Below, in pieces: positions 11,684-22,699 of a stretch of 64,000 nucleotides of DNA. Position 1 is the stretch's first letter. Every line of letters begins with the position of its first letter. The DNA is from Hexactinellida sp. DTS-2022 (Eukaryota > Porifera > Hexactinellida): NCBI GenBank assembly GCA_028753945.1, contig JAPNXP010000006.1, forward strand, positions 2,046,001 to 2,110,000, in the 5' to 3' direction. The position numbers and the translations under genes are program-made. Below the pieces are notes generated by a model, which did not search any database, was not told the DNA's origin, and saw only the letters and a list, made by a program, of their open reading frames with translations.

Positions 11684-12594
11684 CAGGGATGGATCCTTTG
11701 GGGTTCAGTGGGGTTGCACCCCCCCAGTGGCGAAACCTTTGGGGGGGGCCCTCATAACTGGTTTCCAAAAGGGATATGTTGTTATTTATAAAACCTAAAC
11801 ATCTTTGGTACAACTGCACAATATTACACTCCTCCTATTATGTGACAAGAATAGCTGTACATCGATGTTTGAGCGTCTAAGATTTTTTTTATCTGGGGGA
11901 GTTGCCCCCAGATCCCCCTTATCGTTGCTCTCTCCAGAACACCCCCTCACGATAATCCTCGATACGCCACTTCCCCCCCTCCCAAGAATATTATAATATA
12001 ATCCCAAATTATATCTAGGGACTGGCACAATTTCCGAGATTTGTTGAGAGAAATATATGAGAGTTCTCTTCCCTATCTTTTCTGTGAGTACTTTTTGGGA
12101 ACTTTGTATATCAAATATCAGGAAAATCGTTAACTAAACGTTAACTGTTGATTCATTGTGATAGTTTGTTAATTGATAATTTAATTAAATCATTATTAAT
12201 TTATAGTTACGGTATGTATGAATTTAGAATAGATTTCTTTGACGTATATTAAATATATTTCAACTTTCTTGAAAGTTGCTTTCTCAAATGCAGTTCTTAA
12301 AAAAAGAACGTCCAAATACTTGCGCATTTTACTCGCGGGCGCTTCCTACGGCGTCCACATTTCTAATGCCCAACCCTTTGGTATTGCACCCAGTGGCGTA
12401 ACTAAGGTTTCGGGGGCCCCGGTTCAAAAGTATGTGCCGGGACTACCGGTCCCAATAGTTCAAATTGGAGTAGTAAATTTAAGGAGGTTCGCGACATGCA
12501 TCTGGGTAATTTTGGTATCGGAAATGGTATTACCCGAAATTTTGACGAAGTATGATTAAAGTATATCTGCATATGGAGAATTTTGGAACCTTTG

Positions 12595-13013
12595 CATACC
12601 TGCCAACCGTACAGGGATATCCTGTACAGTACAGGGATTTTAACCATTTTAGCTGTTCTGTACAGGAATACAGAAATTTTTAATAAACTAATTATGAGTC
12701 AAATAATGCCAAAAATGTCTACAGTGATGATAATATATTCTGCCATGCATTCTGCATTTACCACATAAAGGCACAATTGGTTTATATATTTATACAAGCG
12801 TACAGGGATTCCCTGTACAGTATACAATTCAATGCATTCTCCTTTCCTAAGTGATAATTTTTATATGTAAGTCAGTAAGTGTATAGTAATTCCCTGACGA
12901 GCGAGCGCAGCGACCGAGAAAATTCTTTGGGAGGTGTACAGGGATTTTGGCCAGTGTACAGGAGAAATTGGAGCCCTGTACAAGGATATTACACAAATAG
13001 GTTGGTAGGTATG
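12595..13013. mobile_element. hAT-type MITE, CATACCTGCCAACC ends, nested
   Basis: Inverted ends CATACCTGCCAACC and GGTTGGTAGGTATG. The interior repeats 'tgtacaggg' and 'ccctgtac' many times. The target duplication is poor (aacctttg, ccttgcga). It lies inside the 3.1-kb hAT element. Confidence 0.65.
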
Positions 13014-13127
13014 CCTTGCGACCGCGAGCCATCGGGGCCCTGTATCAATGAACCGCCTGAAACCGCCTACACGTCCCACCCAAATTGCAAAAAATCATAA
13101 AAAAATTACGTTAAGCTTATTTTCTCA

Positions 13128-14338
13128 AGAATATCCACTAAACCGTGAGCTTCGTTATATATGGCCTTACTACTACTCCGAACCATGGATTAATTAAAGG
13201 CCATTGATTATTAGCTGACATATCTTTATCTCAATAGCTGGTAATGACAAACCTGAGAAATGCATTATAATTGTATAGGAAGTTAGGACAATGATATTAA
13301 GGCATACATAACACCCTTTAGAATTGTGATATATCACCATTTGTTTACGTAATGGATATTTTTCGTGGGAAATTATCATGTTTTTATAGCCTGCTATAAC
13401 ATAGTCAAACGCATTATAAATGTTCAAAATTGGAACATGAGGATGTCCATAACTAGTTGAATGAAATATATCGAAATCATAAATGGAATGTTGACACATT
13501 CCTCGGTAGCCTGGGAAATGCATATTTCTTAAAATGAGCCATAACTCAAAAACTATCTATTTTATGTAAACTATGCTAGTACTGATCTATCCGCAATTTG
13601 TAACTTCCTATTCATTGATAATACATTTTCTAGGCCTAACTTCATTAATTTTTGAGATAATGAATGTATTCCCATATAAAATAATTAAGTGCTAATACAT
13701 TCATTATCTCAAAGATTATTCATGTTAGGCCTAGAAAATGTATTATCAATGAATAGGAAGTTACCAATTGCGGATAGATATTCCATTTATAATTTCGATA
13801 TACAGTGGAGCCTCCCATAACGGACACTCCAAATAGCGGACAACCTCTAAATAACGGACAACCTCGTGGCACGGATTTATTTATTTAGCATATGTCTAAT
13901 AGAAAAGCAACCTCTAAATAGCGGACAACCTCTAAATAACGGACAACGGTTCCGGTCCCAAGGTGTCCGTTGTTCAGAGGCTCTACTGTATTTCATTCAA
14001 CGAGTTATGAACATCCTCATGTTCCAATTTTGAACATTTATAACGCGTTTAACAATGTTAAAAGCAGGCTATAAAAACACGATAATTCCCACGGAAAATA
14101 GCAATTACATAATCAAATGGTGATATATCACAATTATAAAGGGTGTTATATATGCCTTGATATCATGTTCCTAACTTCCTATACAATTATAATGCATTTC
14201 TCAGGTCTGTCAATACTAGCTATTGAGATAAAAATATGTCAGCTAATAATCTATGGCCTTTAAGTAATCCATGGTCCAGCAAAATCTACTCAGTAGTAAG
14301 GCCTCATATAAACAAGGTCACGTCTAAACATATTTATG
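13128..14338. repeat. Foldback element, copy 1 (about 0.5-kb arms)
   Basis: The left arm from 'accgtgagcttcg' through 'ccatggattaattaaaggcc' is repeated inverted from about 14000 to 14338. The centre near 13690 is an AT-rich hairpin (tgagataatgaatgtatt). A pogo-like MITE (13803-13988) interrupts the right arm. The same family is complete at 21258-22340. Short terminal pieces with ggccttatatagagtaggct are at 37397-37427 and 48773-48805. Confidence 0.85.
13803..13988. mobile_element. Pogo/Tigger-like MITE, nested in the foldback
   Basis: CAGTGGAGCCTCCCATAACG at the left and an imperfect inverse (gttcagaggctctactg) at the right, with TA on both sides (13801-13802, 13989-13990). The interior repeats 'aaatagcggacaacctct'. 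A decayed relative may lie near 46892-47040. Confidence 0.85.
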
Positions 14339-14796
14339 AATGTTGAAAATTCCAATTCGAAATTGAAAACATTATAATAGTATAAGGGTCCAAATTTGTA
14401 AATCCGTGTAGTTTCTAACTACTCTAATAGATGTTTCCTGTAAATATATTTAAAAATTAAACAATTTATCATGCATTGTTAATTGTTTTGATATTTCTAC
14501 TCTTAACTAACAAAATTCAGCTTATGAAACCATCCAGTTTCTTCAATAAATTCTGAAAATACAATAAAATATGTATTTATATATAAAAATTGTGGTAATT
14601 GTAATCTTGGTGTGATTTATATAACAATCGCACAAAAAGTATCATTTATTGTTAAACCTAAAAAGTATTTTCGATGTGATTTTTAGCAAATTAGCCCGGA
14701 CGTGCGCCTATAGCAACGCCTCTGATTGCACCCCCCCAGATATTTTGTGCTGGATCCATCCCTGCCTAGGAAAGTACACCGGATAATTAAACTCAC

Positions 14797-15194
14797 ATAT
14801 TCTTTAACATGTTGTGAAACGCCTGCCCATCTGTATCTTTGCTGAACTGAATGTAGGGTCGTATTTATTCCGGGATGACCGACTTCGTCATGGAACTTCT
14901 CATAGATGCTATCCAACTCAGACTGCAATGGAACTGCCAAATCTGTTTCTGTGCAGTCCTCTTTTACTCACTAAAGGGAGAATTAAATTAAACCATGATA
15001 TATTTAAAAATGGTCTAGGCCCTAGGGGAATAAGGAAGTAAATATTACCTTGAAAAGTCTGTTGGCATCTCCAATAAAATAGGAAGACAATCTTATTTTG
15101 TAGTTCCATTTTGTCTGACGTGAAGCTTGAGTGCTTCAGGATATTTTTATTCCCTAAGAGAGTGAATTATTTCTTCATATTCATTTGGATTCAT
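14797..15194 (-). pseudogene. GIN1/GINGER-type integrase, N-terminal part (two exons)
   Basis: Exon 15049-15194 starts at an ATG and reads MNPNEYEEIIHSLRE, then a TAA, then KYPEALKLHVRQNG, a second TAA and LEMPTDFS, ending at a GTAATA donor. Exon 14797 to about 14960 encodes VPLQSELDSIYEKFHDEVGH, PGINTTLHSVQQRYRW and HVKEYV. That is the His-His half of an integrase zinc finger, and it ends at a GTGAGT donor. The Cys-Cys half should follow but the 3.1-kb hAT insertion begins 33 bp beyond. With 7964-8846 this forms one minus-strand gene now spread over about 7 kb. In-frame stops make it a pseudogene. Confidence 0.72.
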
Positions 15195-16649
15195 TTCAAA
15201 ATAAGAAAGGATTTGATTGTTTATTTGTTGTAAATGAATAAGAGAATTAATGTATATATTAATTTTCTTATATAGTTAATTTGATAATAGTATATTATTT
15301 ATCTATATTATCTCAAAATCATAGTATTCTTAAATTCATAACAAAAAGTAAAATAAGCCAAAAATTCCTTTTATAGTGTCTCAAATATCACTGTATAATT
15401 TCTAATTGCACATCCATGGTTTGCTAATGCTACGTGTCAAAATCTCACGCGTCTCAAAATATCATGCAACAGACCTATTTACCATATTGATAAAATGCTT
15501 TCAATTGGCATGACAATCGATTTCGATTTACTTTTTATTGCGATTAATCCTTACGTGATTTCTAGCTTTCCAAAGTTCGTCACAGGGAGTTTTTCATAAT
15601 ATTGTCTACCTATTGTTGTCATCGTCTTGCAATTTAATACCGTTTTACACGTAGAGTCACAAATTCTATTTTTCAGCTCCATTCAAAAAAATTTCATTTT
15701 TCATTGATCTTAATGCAATCATGTTACTTTCCTGTCTCCAACCAAATAATTGTCACACAATAATTTCTACACACTTGTTCTATCCAAACAATAGTTCAAA
15801 CTTCTCACGTGATACTATTGCCTTGACCTTCAACGCAATCTCCGTGACATACGCATTTGATTTATTTGCGAGATCTTAAATAACTTTTCCAAATTATGAA
15901 GCAGTTAATAAATCACCAAAATTTGAAATTCGAATTGCGTTGTTATTCAACTAGGATCAGAGCCGCCAAGAATACTGATGGCTTTCAGTCCATTTTTATA
16001 CCAAAGTCCCTCGAACTTTATTAATTCTTCATATTCTAGGTTGATTGGTAAGTTCATTTGCCTTCTTTGCTTAAAATTTAATCAAATTTAATTTTTCAGA
16101 TTCAGTGAACTGTTTAATCTATTTCCATTGTTTAAACTTGTAATAATTATATTGAATCTATAATTCTGTTGTTTCAACTTGTAATTAATATATTGATTAA
16201 ACTTATTAAATCTTACTCTATTGTTTCTAATTGCGATAATTATATTGATTTAACTTGTGAAATCAAGCTGGCTTCTATCTAATTGTAGTATTACTATACA
16301 ATGGATGAAAGCAGATTAATTAAATATGGAATTTGTTGACTTAACTCAACTCATCGTGGATAACTTAGCTAAAATAATTAGCTATTTATATAATTTATTA
16401 GCTATACATAATGAATGAATGGCATTAAACTCTTGATGGTTTAAGATAGGAAGAAGCTTGAAATTTATCAATCGTTCCTTTGTCCGGTAACAACTTGGTA
16501 AATGGGTGTAAACACTTTGAGGCGTTCAAGACATGGCGAAAAAGTCCAAAATTGCAGCCTGTGCCGAAAGCATTTTCATTTGGAGGCACTAATAGTTACC
16601 CAACCACCAAATGTTGTGCTCCAAAGGGAAAGGCGTCGGCACAAGGTGG
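15195..16649. other. no gene seen
   Basis: AT-rich sequence with many short direct repeats (for example 'ttgtttaaacttgtaat' variants near 16130-16250). No domain-bearing frame or inverted-repeat element was recognised. Confidence 0.5.
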
Positions 16650-18160
16650 AATTTTGTATTTTTCTCCTTACAGCGCTTGATACAAGCCCACATCTTGTTG
16701 CACTCTTCTCTTCTGGATGAAAACCCACATGCGAAACACACTACACCGCTTCCGTAACCTTCTCCCTCAGACCTTCCACATATGATGTGCATGAAACCAA
16801 ATCAGTGTGGGCACGAATGTGCCCTAAAAGTTACTTCTCCCAAACAACACAGTCTAGAGTGGAAATCGAACAATTTGGTTGAATTGTATCTGGTGAAGTT
16901 AACGGAGATCCTGTGGATATGTAATAATTGGACGCAATTATTTCATCTGAAATCTGGTTTTCAGAGATAAATGAATTTAATAGAGGTGGTGGAGCAGTGA
17001 TATTTGAATGAAACGATTCGAATTGTCACTCACAATTGTCCCAACAGGATGAGCTGTCAAAATTTAATTGTCGCACTCATCGATTTGTGTGGGAAATTTC
17101 GGATGAGGGGATAGAATAGACGAATACGATTGATCACCACCATCGGATGGATACTCGGTTACTTATAACTCCGCGTTTAGAACCTCTGCATGACCAGGTT
17201 GTGCAATGTTCCTCTGGAAAATCGCATATCATCTTCAATATTAATGTATGGCCATAATTCATGGGGTATGCCAATATTCGTTAGTCCCATTGGCGCCTTC
17301 TTGTTATCGACAGCTTCATGAGAAGTCATCCGGATAGCAGTATGATAGCTGGTGTTATGATTCCACTGTACCCACCTTGGGTACTTCACCCAACAATGGT
17401 CGTTGTTATTATCGCACCATACCGAAAAGGCCGTCTTTGATCTCCACATCACCTTGAGAATCTAGTGTATGGGTTTCCGTGGACTATTTTAATTGTTGTC
17501 CATCTCGTTGCTAGGGTGCCGATGAGGAGATTGTTAGAGAACTTCCTACCATTATCTGAGTGTAGAATGTGTGGCGGTCCAGAGTCACGAAAAATATACT
17601 AGTGCAATTCATCAATGTATGTGAGAAGTTGCTAGTTATTTTCAGCCGACCTACGTTTAAATGGAACCAGCTTGATCTTCTTGGTAAAATGATCCGAATA
17701 AACCAAGAGATATTTGTAGGGTGTAACCCCATCAGCGGACAAGTTGACCTCAAAGTTTTGATTGCTCATATCGATCAGGTCCATCTGAGCCATGCTGAGA
17801 AAATCGGTGGATGTGATGGATTTCACAACTACACTCTTGAGAGACTCTTGCATTTTTAGATGACATACTTATCGAGTTTTCACAAAACCCCCACAGATCT
17901 TCTCTGTTACACCATGATTTTTCAGTGCAACGTGCTTGTACAGTTTGGTTCCACCTGTATGGTTACCTTCGACCCTATGAACCGAGTCCAATTTATCGTA
18001 CTGCTCTTCTATTGCCAATACTCTTCTGGATATTCCATCCTTCTTGCCCTTAAGATACATGATACTTGTTCCCTGATAGTACACCAATTCAAAACGGTCC
18101 TGAACCCTTTGCCATCTGGAGAGTTCATTCTTCTGGAGGACTGATGCTTTGGTTTCCTAG
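16650..18160 (-). pseudogene. KRBA2-like integrase pseudogene
   Basis: Minus-strand blocks in the order of KRBA2-type integrases. At 17869-18150 is RWQRVQDRFELVYYQGTS and then an HHCC-like segment (VEGNHTGGTKLYKHV, HGVTEKICGGFVKT). At 17632-17853 is the core start (QMDLIDMS, YKYLLVYSDHFTK), with the first catalytic Asp. At about 17500-17600 is LHSDNGRKFSNN, with the second. At 17177-17452 is the distal core (WVQWNHNTSYHTAIRMTSHE). At 16650-16792 is a Cys/His-rich tail (FMHIICGRSEGEGYG, VVCFACGF). The third acidic residue is lost in a short deletion after VHGNPYT, and the frame changes between blocks. The element edges were not found. Confidence 0.75.
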
Positions 18161-18674
18161 GTGTAAAGTGATTTTATCAGCTATATTAGCTCGCGTAATG
18201 GTAGTACTTGATGGCTCCGTTGATAGAGTTACTTGTTGAATTCACTCCTGCACATGTTACTCTTCAAGTCGATCCAAATGGTATCCACAAATAAGAGATC
18301 TTATGGATGCGCCCATTGATCTATTTATAAGCAATTTTGTTTACAGTTACAGTTGTGTGATCACAAATCAGCGCTTAACATCAAACAGATGTCATACTTC
18401 CATTCTCTTTGGCAACAATAGCAGGAAATTAAATACTTTGAACATTGTAATGCAATCACTATTTGTTTATGCTATCATCATATAATATTGTAAAAGTGTA
18501 ATAATTACAGGATTTTGTCTTTATTAATTATCCAGATAAGGTTACTAGATTCTAAATTTGCTACTGGTTAACTGTTATTTGCGTGCATAATACAGTCGCC
18601 GCTTAACTGGGTCTAACTATCCTCGAACCATTGACACTATTATGCCCATTTCATTGTTTATAATATTATTGAAC

Positions 18675-18837
18675 CATGCTTGTCAAAAGTTCCCTAAATA
18701 TTAACTCAGGTCAGGTCAGTTCAGGTCTTTTAAAAAATTCCCCCGGTCAGGTCAGTTCAGGTCTTTAATCAAAATTGCATCAGGTCACTCTAAACTCAAG
18801 TCAGTTCAGGTCATGACCTGAACCTTTGACAAGCCTG
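18675..18837. mobile_element. hAT-type MITE, CAGGCTTGTCAAAGGTT ends
   Basis: Left end CATGCTTGTCAAAAGTT; right end, inverted, CAGGCTTGTCAAAGGTT. A perfect 8-bp duplication, tattgaac, is at 18667-18674 and 18838-18845. The interior is mostly 'caggtcagttcaggtc' repeats. Confidence 0.9.
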
Positions 18838-18994
18838 TATTGAACACTACTGGAATGTAATATTTTTAATTGTACTGCATGCTTTGCTACAATTCTCAAA
18901 AATAAACGGCACTATCAGTAATATGATTCCATTCCCTTGGAAAACCTGCCTATCATGGCCAACAAATACCACCTTTATTATTTATTACAGATTG

Positions 18995-19130
18995 ACCACA
19001 AACATAATAAATCCTCTAATCTCGCGTTTGCACTGTTGTAAACGCGAGATTAACTAGGCTTAATATAATCTCGCGTTTACACCAGTGTGAATGCGTGTAC
19101 ACCAATCTCGCGTTTGCACTGCACCAAATT
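18995..19130. repeat. Short hairpins around 'aatctcgcgttt'
   Basis: The phrase aatctcgcgtttgcact occurs with its inverse aaacgcgagatt a few bases away, and again downstream, giving up to three alternative stems. It may be the remains of a MITE; no target duplication was seen. Confidence 0.5.
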
Positions 19131-19519
19131 CCAATAACCAAAATATTGTAGGCTTCGACTTTATTAATATGACGTCATCGAAAGTTTATATTTATAATAT
19201 TTTATGTTTTATAATGTCAATACGGTATTTCTTCCCTACAAAATTTCGATCTTGATGATGTCCAGACTGACCACATCGTTCAGATTTGAACATCTCCGTA
19301 ATTCACTAAAACGGGATCACTTTGGGATGTGAATCTAACAAATGTATCCATAATATTGGTTTAGAAACTATATTTTCGAGCCAAAGTTTCCCTATATTTC
19401 CTCACCAATTTGTTTCTTGCCTCTATCCCTCTTCAAAATTCCTTTAATAACAGCAGATTGCAGATGGACACACTCTAAAAAACTTGTTGCGTCAGAAAAT
19501 TAGGGAGCGCAGCATTAGC

Positions 19520-19690
19520 TCGAATTGTTATGTTGTCGATAGCTCGAATTTAGCATGTTGTCGATAGCTCGACTCGGTTTTACTATGTTGTCGATAGTTC
19601 GACTCAGTTTTATATGTGTCGATAGCTCGATTCATTTTTACATATGTTGTCGATAGCTCGACTCATTCATTTGTAGCTCTGTTGTCAATG
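19520..19690. repeat. Left terminal array of the MULE
   Basis: About five to six units of roughly 25-35 bp containing TGTCGATAGCTCGA, each followed by a variable 'ctcagttttata' stretch. It is the inverse of the array at 20760-21035. Confidence 0.85.
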
Positions 19691-19818
19691 GGGAAATAAT
19701 TGCTGAATAGGTTTGTTTTGAGAAATCACATTTTATGTGAATTCCAAACAACTTGCTTCTCTGGTATAAATAGCTTTTTGGACCCTTGTACTATTGTAAT
19801 ATTTACATCTTCAACTAT

Positions 19819-20651
19819 GGAATACATATCAGACAGCTATAGGCGTAGTAATGAAAAAATTCTTACAACAACCGATGAGTTTAAGTATTCTAAATATAAA
19901 ATGAAAGAAAATGCAACATACCTCAGATGTGTTTTATCAAAAAATGGGTGTAAATAGACAGCTAAATTAAAGTTTGAAACTAATTTGATATATCCCAATT
20001 CAATTCATAACCATGGCATTGATGAGTACAGGTCAGGATTTTATGAATTGAAGACAAAATGTAAGAAAATGGCTCAAACTACTCAAGATAATTTAAGGAA
20101 AATTTTCGATGACGAAACAAGAACTAGTCAGTTTGCAACTGAAATTTCTTTCAATGAGTGTGAGTCTTCTATGTACCGTTCTAGGAGAAGATTGCAGCCT
20201 AAGATCCCCCTTACAGCTATTGAATTCTCAGCTATGTTACCCGAATCTATTTTTGCGACTCACTACAAATTTACTGTCACGACATATAACCATACTGCTG
20301 TTGTCTTTTATTCTCAACAAATTACTTATCAGAAATTTCCAAAATTCAGTCTGATGGGACATTTTATACAGTGCCAAGCCAATTCTCCCAATTATGGACA
20401 GTATTCGTGGTAATTGATCGACATGGCATACATTGTTTAATGACCTCTGAAGATCAAAAACTATATACTGCAATAATAGCTAAGATCCATTCTCTCATTC
20501 CAGATTTCATACCGAAAATCTCTATTTCTGACTGGGAACCAGCACCGCGAAATTCTATGAAAGAAATTTATCCCGCCATTAAAAATCAGGGAGTAGCATA
20601 CACTTATATTTATCACTTTTTCATTCATTTACACAGTATTTTAATTTCTTA
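19819..20651 (+). pseudogene. FLYWCH zinc finger plus MULE transposase, truncated
   Basis: The frame starts MEYISDSYRRSNEKILTTTD and continues with a FLYWCH finger (YLRCVLSKNGCK, then NSIHNHGID), broken by one in-frame TAG at 19955-19957. A helical stretch follows, then the MULE core: SDGTFYTVPSQFSQLW (first acidic motif, after a +1 shift near 20345) and SISDWEPAPRNSM (second). The frame ends at 20651, before the third acidic residue and the C-terminal zinc region. The gene is therefore about half the usual length and non-functional. Confidence 0.8.
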
Positions 20652-20759
20652 GTAGTAATTAAATATTTCTCACTAGTACAATATACGTATTCAATAACCA
20701 ATGGAAAATTTCAAACAGTAAAATAATTATACATGAAACATTGGGGAAACTTATGTAAA

Positions 20760-21035
20760 ACTGAGTCGAGCTATCGACAACATAGTCAGAAACTGAGTCG
20801 ATCTACCGAGAACTTGTGTAAAATGAGTCGAGCTATCGATAACATATGTAAAATGAGTCGAGCTATCGACAACTTATGTAAAATGAGTCGAGCTATCGAC
20901 AACATAGTCAGAAACTGAGTCGAGTAATCGACAACATAGTCAGAAACTGAGTCGAGCTATCGACAACATATCTAAAATGAGTCGAGCTATCGACAACATG
21001 GTAAATTCGAGCTATCGACAACATACCAATTCGAG
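20760..21035. repeat. Right terminal array of the MULE
   Basis: About nine units of 'gagtcgagctatcgacaaca' separated by tatgtaaaat or tagtcagaaact spacers. Unit variants are interleaved (one carries 'gagtaatcg'), which suggests unequal exchange or slippage within the array. Confidence 0.9.
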
Positions 21036-21257
21036 CTCAAGTATACGCCCCGAAATTACCCTCGAGCAACGTTTCCTGTTGAGGTTGTTCCACCACTTGA
21101 GTTTAGTTGGTCAACTTTCTAACCAGTCTTTCCTTGAATTGGAATTTGAAGAAATTTCATCCACTGAGAGATCAGCTCAACCTTTCGATATGGAGGTGAA
21201 AACCAACATTTTAAACCACCAAAAGATGCAAGTATACCGTATACTAATCTAGTAGAT

Positions 21258-22340
21258 AGGCCGAATCGTGAACTACGTTATATAGGGCCTATGTACCACT
21301 TTGTCAAACTGGACCATGGATTAAAGGAAGGCTATTGATAAATAGGTTATTTATCGTTATCAAAATAACTAGTAGTGATAGACCTCATAAATGTTCTATA
21401 TACGAACATGGTATCAAGGTATACATAGCATCCTTCAGAATTGAGCTATGTCCTCATTCGATTACGTAATCGCTATTTTTGGTGGGTATTATTGTGTTTT
21501 TATAGCTCGCTTTTAACATAGTTAGACGCGTTATAAATGTTCAAAATTGGATCAGGAGGATGTCCATAACTAGTTAAAAGAAATATATTGAAATTATAAA
21601 TGGAATGTTGACACATTCCTCGGTTGCCATGGATATGTATATTTCCTAAAATGAGCCATAACCAAAAACTATCGATTTTATGTACACTAGGCTAGTACTG
21701 ATCTATCCGCAATAGTTAACTTCCTATTCATTGATAGTACATTCCATAGGCCTACTACAATAGTTTTTGAGATAATAAGATAATTAGCACTTAATTCATA
21801 ATGAGGTAATACACTCATTATCTCAAAGATTATTGAAGTTGGCCTAGAAATGGGTATAATCAATAAATAGGAAGTTACCTATTGCGGATAGATCAGTACA
21901 AGCATAGTTACATAAAATTGATAGTTTTTGAGTTATGGCTCATTTTAATAAAATTGCATTTCCCTGGCAACCGAGGAATGTGTCAAGATTCCATTTATAA
22001 TTTCGATATACTTCATTCAACTAGTTATGGACATCCTCCTGATCCAATTTTGACCATTTATAACGCGTCTAACTATGTTAAAAGCGGGCTATAAAAACAC
22101 AATAATACCCACCAAAAATAGCGATTACGTAATCAAATGAGGACATAGCTCAATTCTGAAGGGTGCTATGTATACCTTGATACCATGTTCCTATATAGTT
22201 ATAGAACATTTATGAGGTCTATCACTACTAGTTATTTAGATAACGATAAATAACCTATTTATCAATAGCCTTCCTTTAATCCATGGTCCAGTTTCACAAA
22301 TTTGGTGCATAGGCCTTATATAGCGTAGGTCACGGCTGAA
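21258..22340. repeat. Foldback element, copy 2 (about 0.5-kb arms)
   Basis: The left arm (tatatagggcctatgt, ccatggattaaaggaaggct, ...) returns inverted at the right (agccttcctttaatccatgg, cataggccttatatagcg). The axis is near 21795 and no large insertion is present. It is homologous to 13128-14338 along its length. No coding capacity; an RNA copy would form a duplex of about 500 bp. Confidence 0.88.
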
Positions 22341-22365
22341 TTTATGTATATGGTAGAAATAGGTA

Positions 22366-22626
22366 CCGTATTTATTCGAATAGTAGCCTCTATTCGAATA
22401 ATCGCCTGCCTCCAATAATCGCTCCCCTAAAGTAGCAAATAAAAATTTATTACTGCTACCCGGAGTAAACATTTACATCTAATATAACTCACAATACGAT
22501 TATCAACCGATTATCATAATTAAATTGTAATAAAATGTGATATTCTAGAAAATTGCTCAAAATTATTGGTCGAAAAATGGATTAAAAAACAATAATCGCC
22601 TAGGCTACTATTCGAGTAAATTTCGG
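22366..22626. mobile_element. MITE with CCGTATTTATTCGAATAGTA ends
   Basis: Left CCGTATTTATTCGAATAGTA; right, inverted, CCGAAATTTACTCGAATAGT. TA lies on both sides, as in Tc1/mariner-type elements. Internal 'aataatcgcct' repeats occur on both arms. A relative with CCGATTTCCCCGAATAAG ends is at about 57577-57842. Confidence 0.75.
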
Positions 22627-22699
22627 TATGTCATTCAAGCCGCTTCATATCTGAGAACAACTACCTACTGGCCGTAATGTGTTGAACGAGAATCGATCA

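Larger units (their letters stand above)
11684..14764. mobile_element. 3.1-kb non-autonomous hAT element
   Basis: Ends are CAGGGATGGATCC and GGATCCATCCCTG, flanked by a perfect 8-bp duplication, cctaggaa (11676-11683 and 14765-14772). The subterminal sequence on both sides contains a ttgcacccccccag-like phrase. No hAT transposase was recognised inside. The cargo is a smaller MITE (12595-13013) and a foldback (13128-14338). It inserted 33 bp beyond a splice donor of the integrase pseudogene. Confidence 0.9.
19505..21050. mobile_element. MULE (Mutator-like) element with minisatellite inverted ends
   Basis: The left end (GGGAGCGCAGCATTAGCTCG) and right end (inverted GGGGCGTATACTTGAGCTCG) lead into arrays of gttgtcgatagctcgact-type units on the left (19520-19690) and their inverse on the right (20760-21035). 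The terminal inverted repeats are thus 170-280 bp of tandem repeat. Flanks agaaaatta and gaaattacc are only a weak match for a MULE-size duplication. The coding remnant lies between the arrays. Confidence 0.72.
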
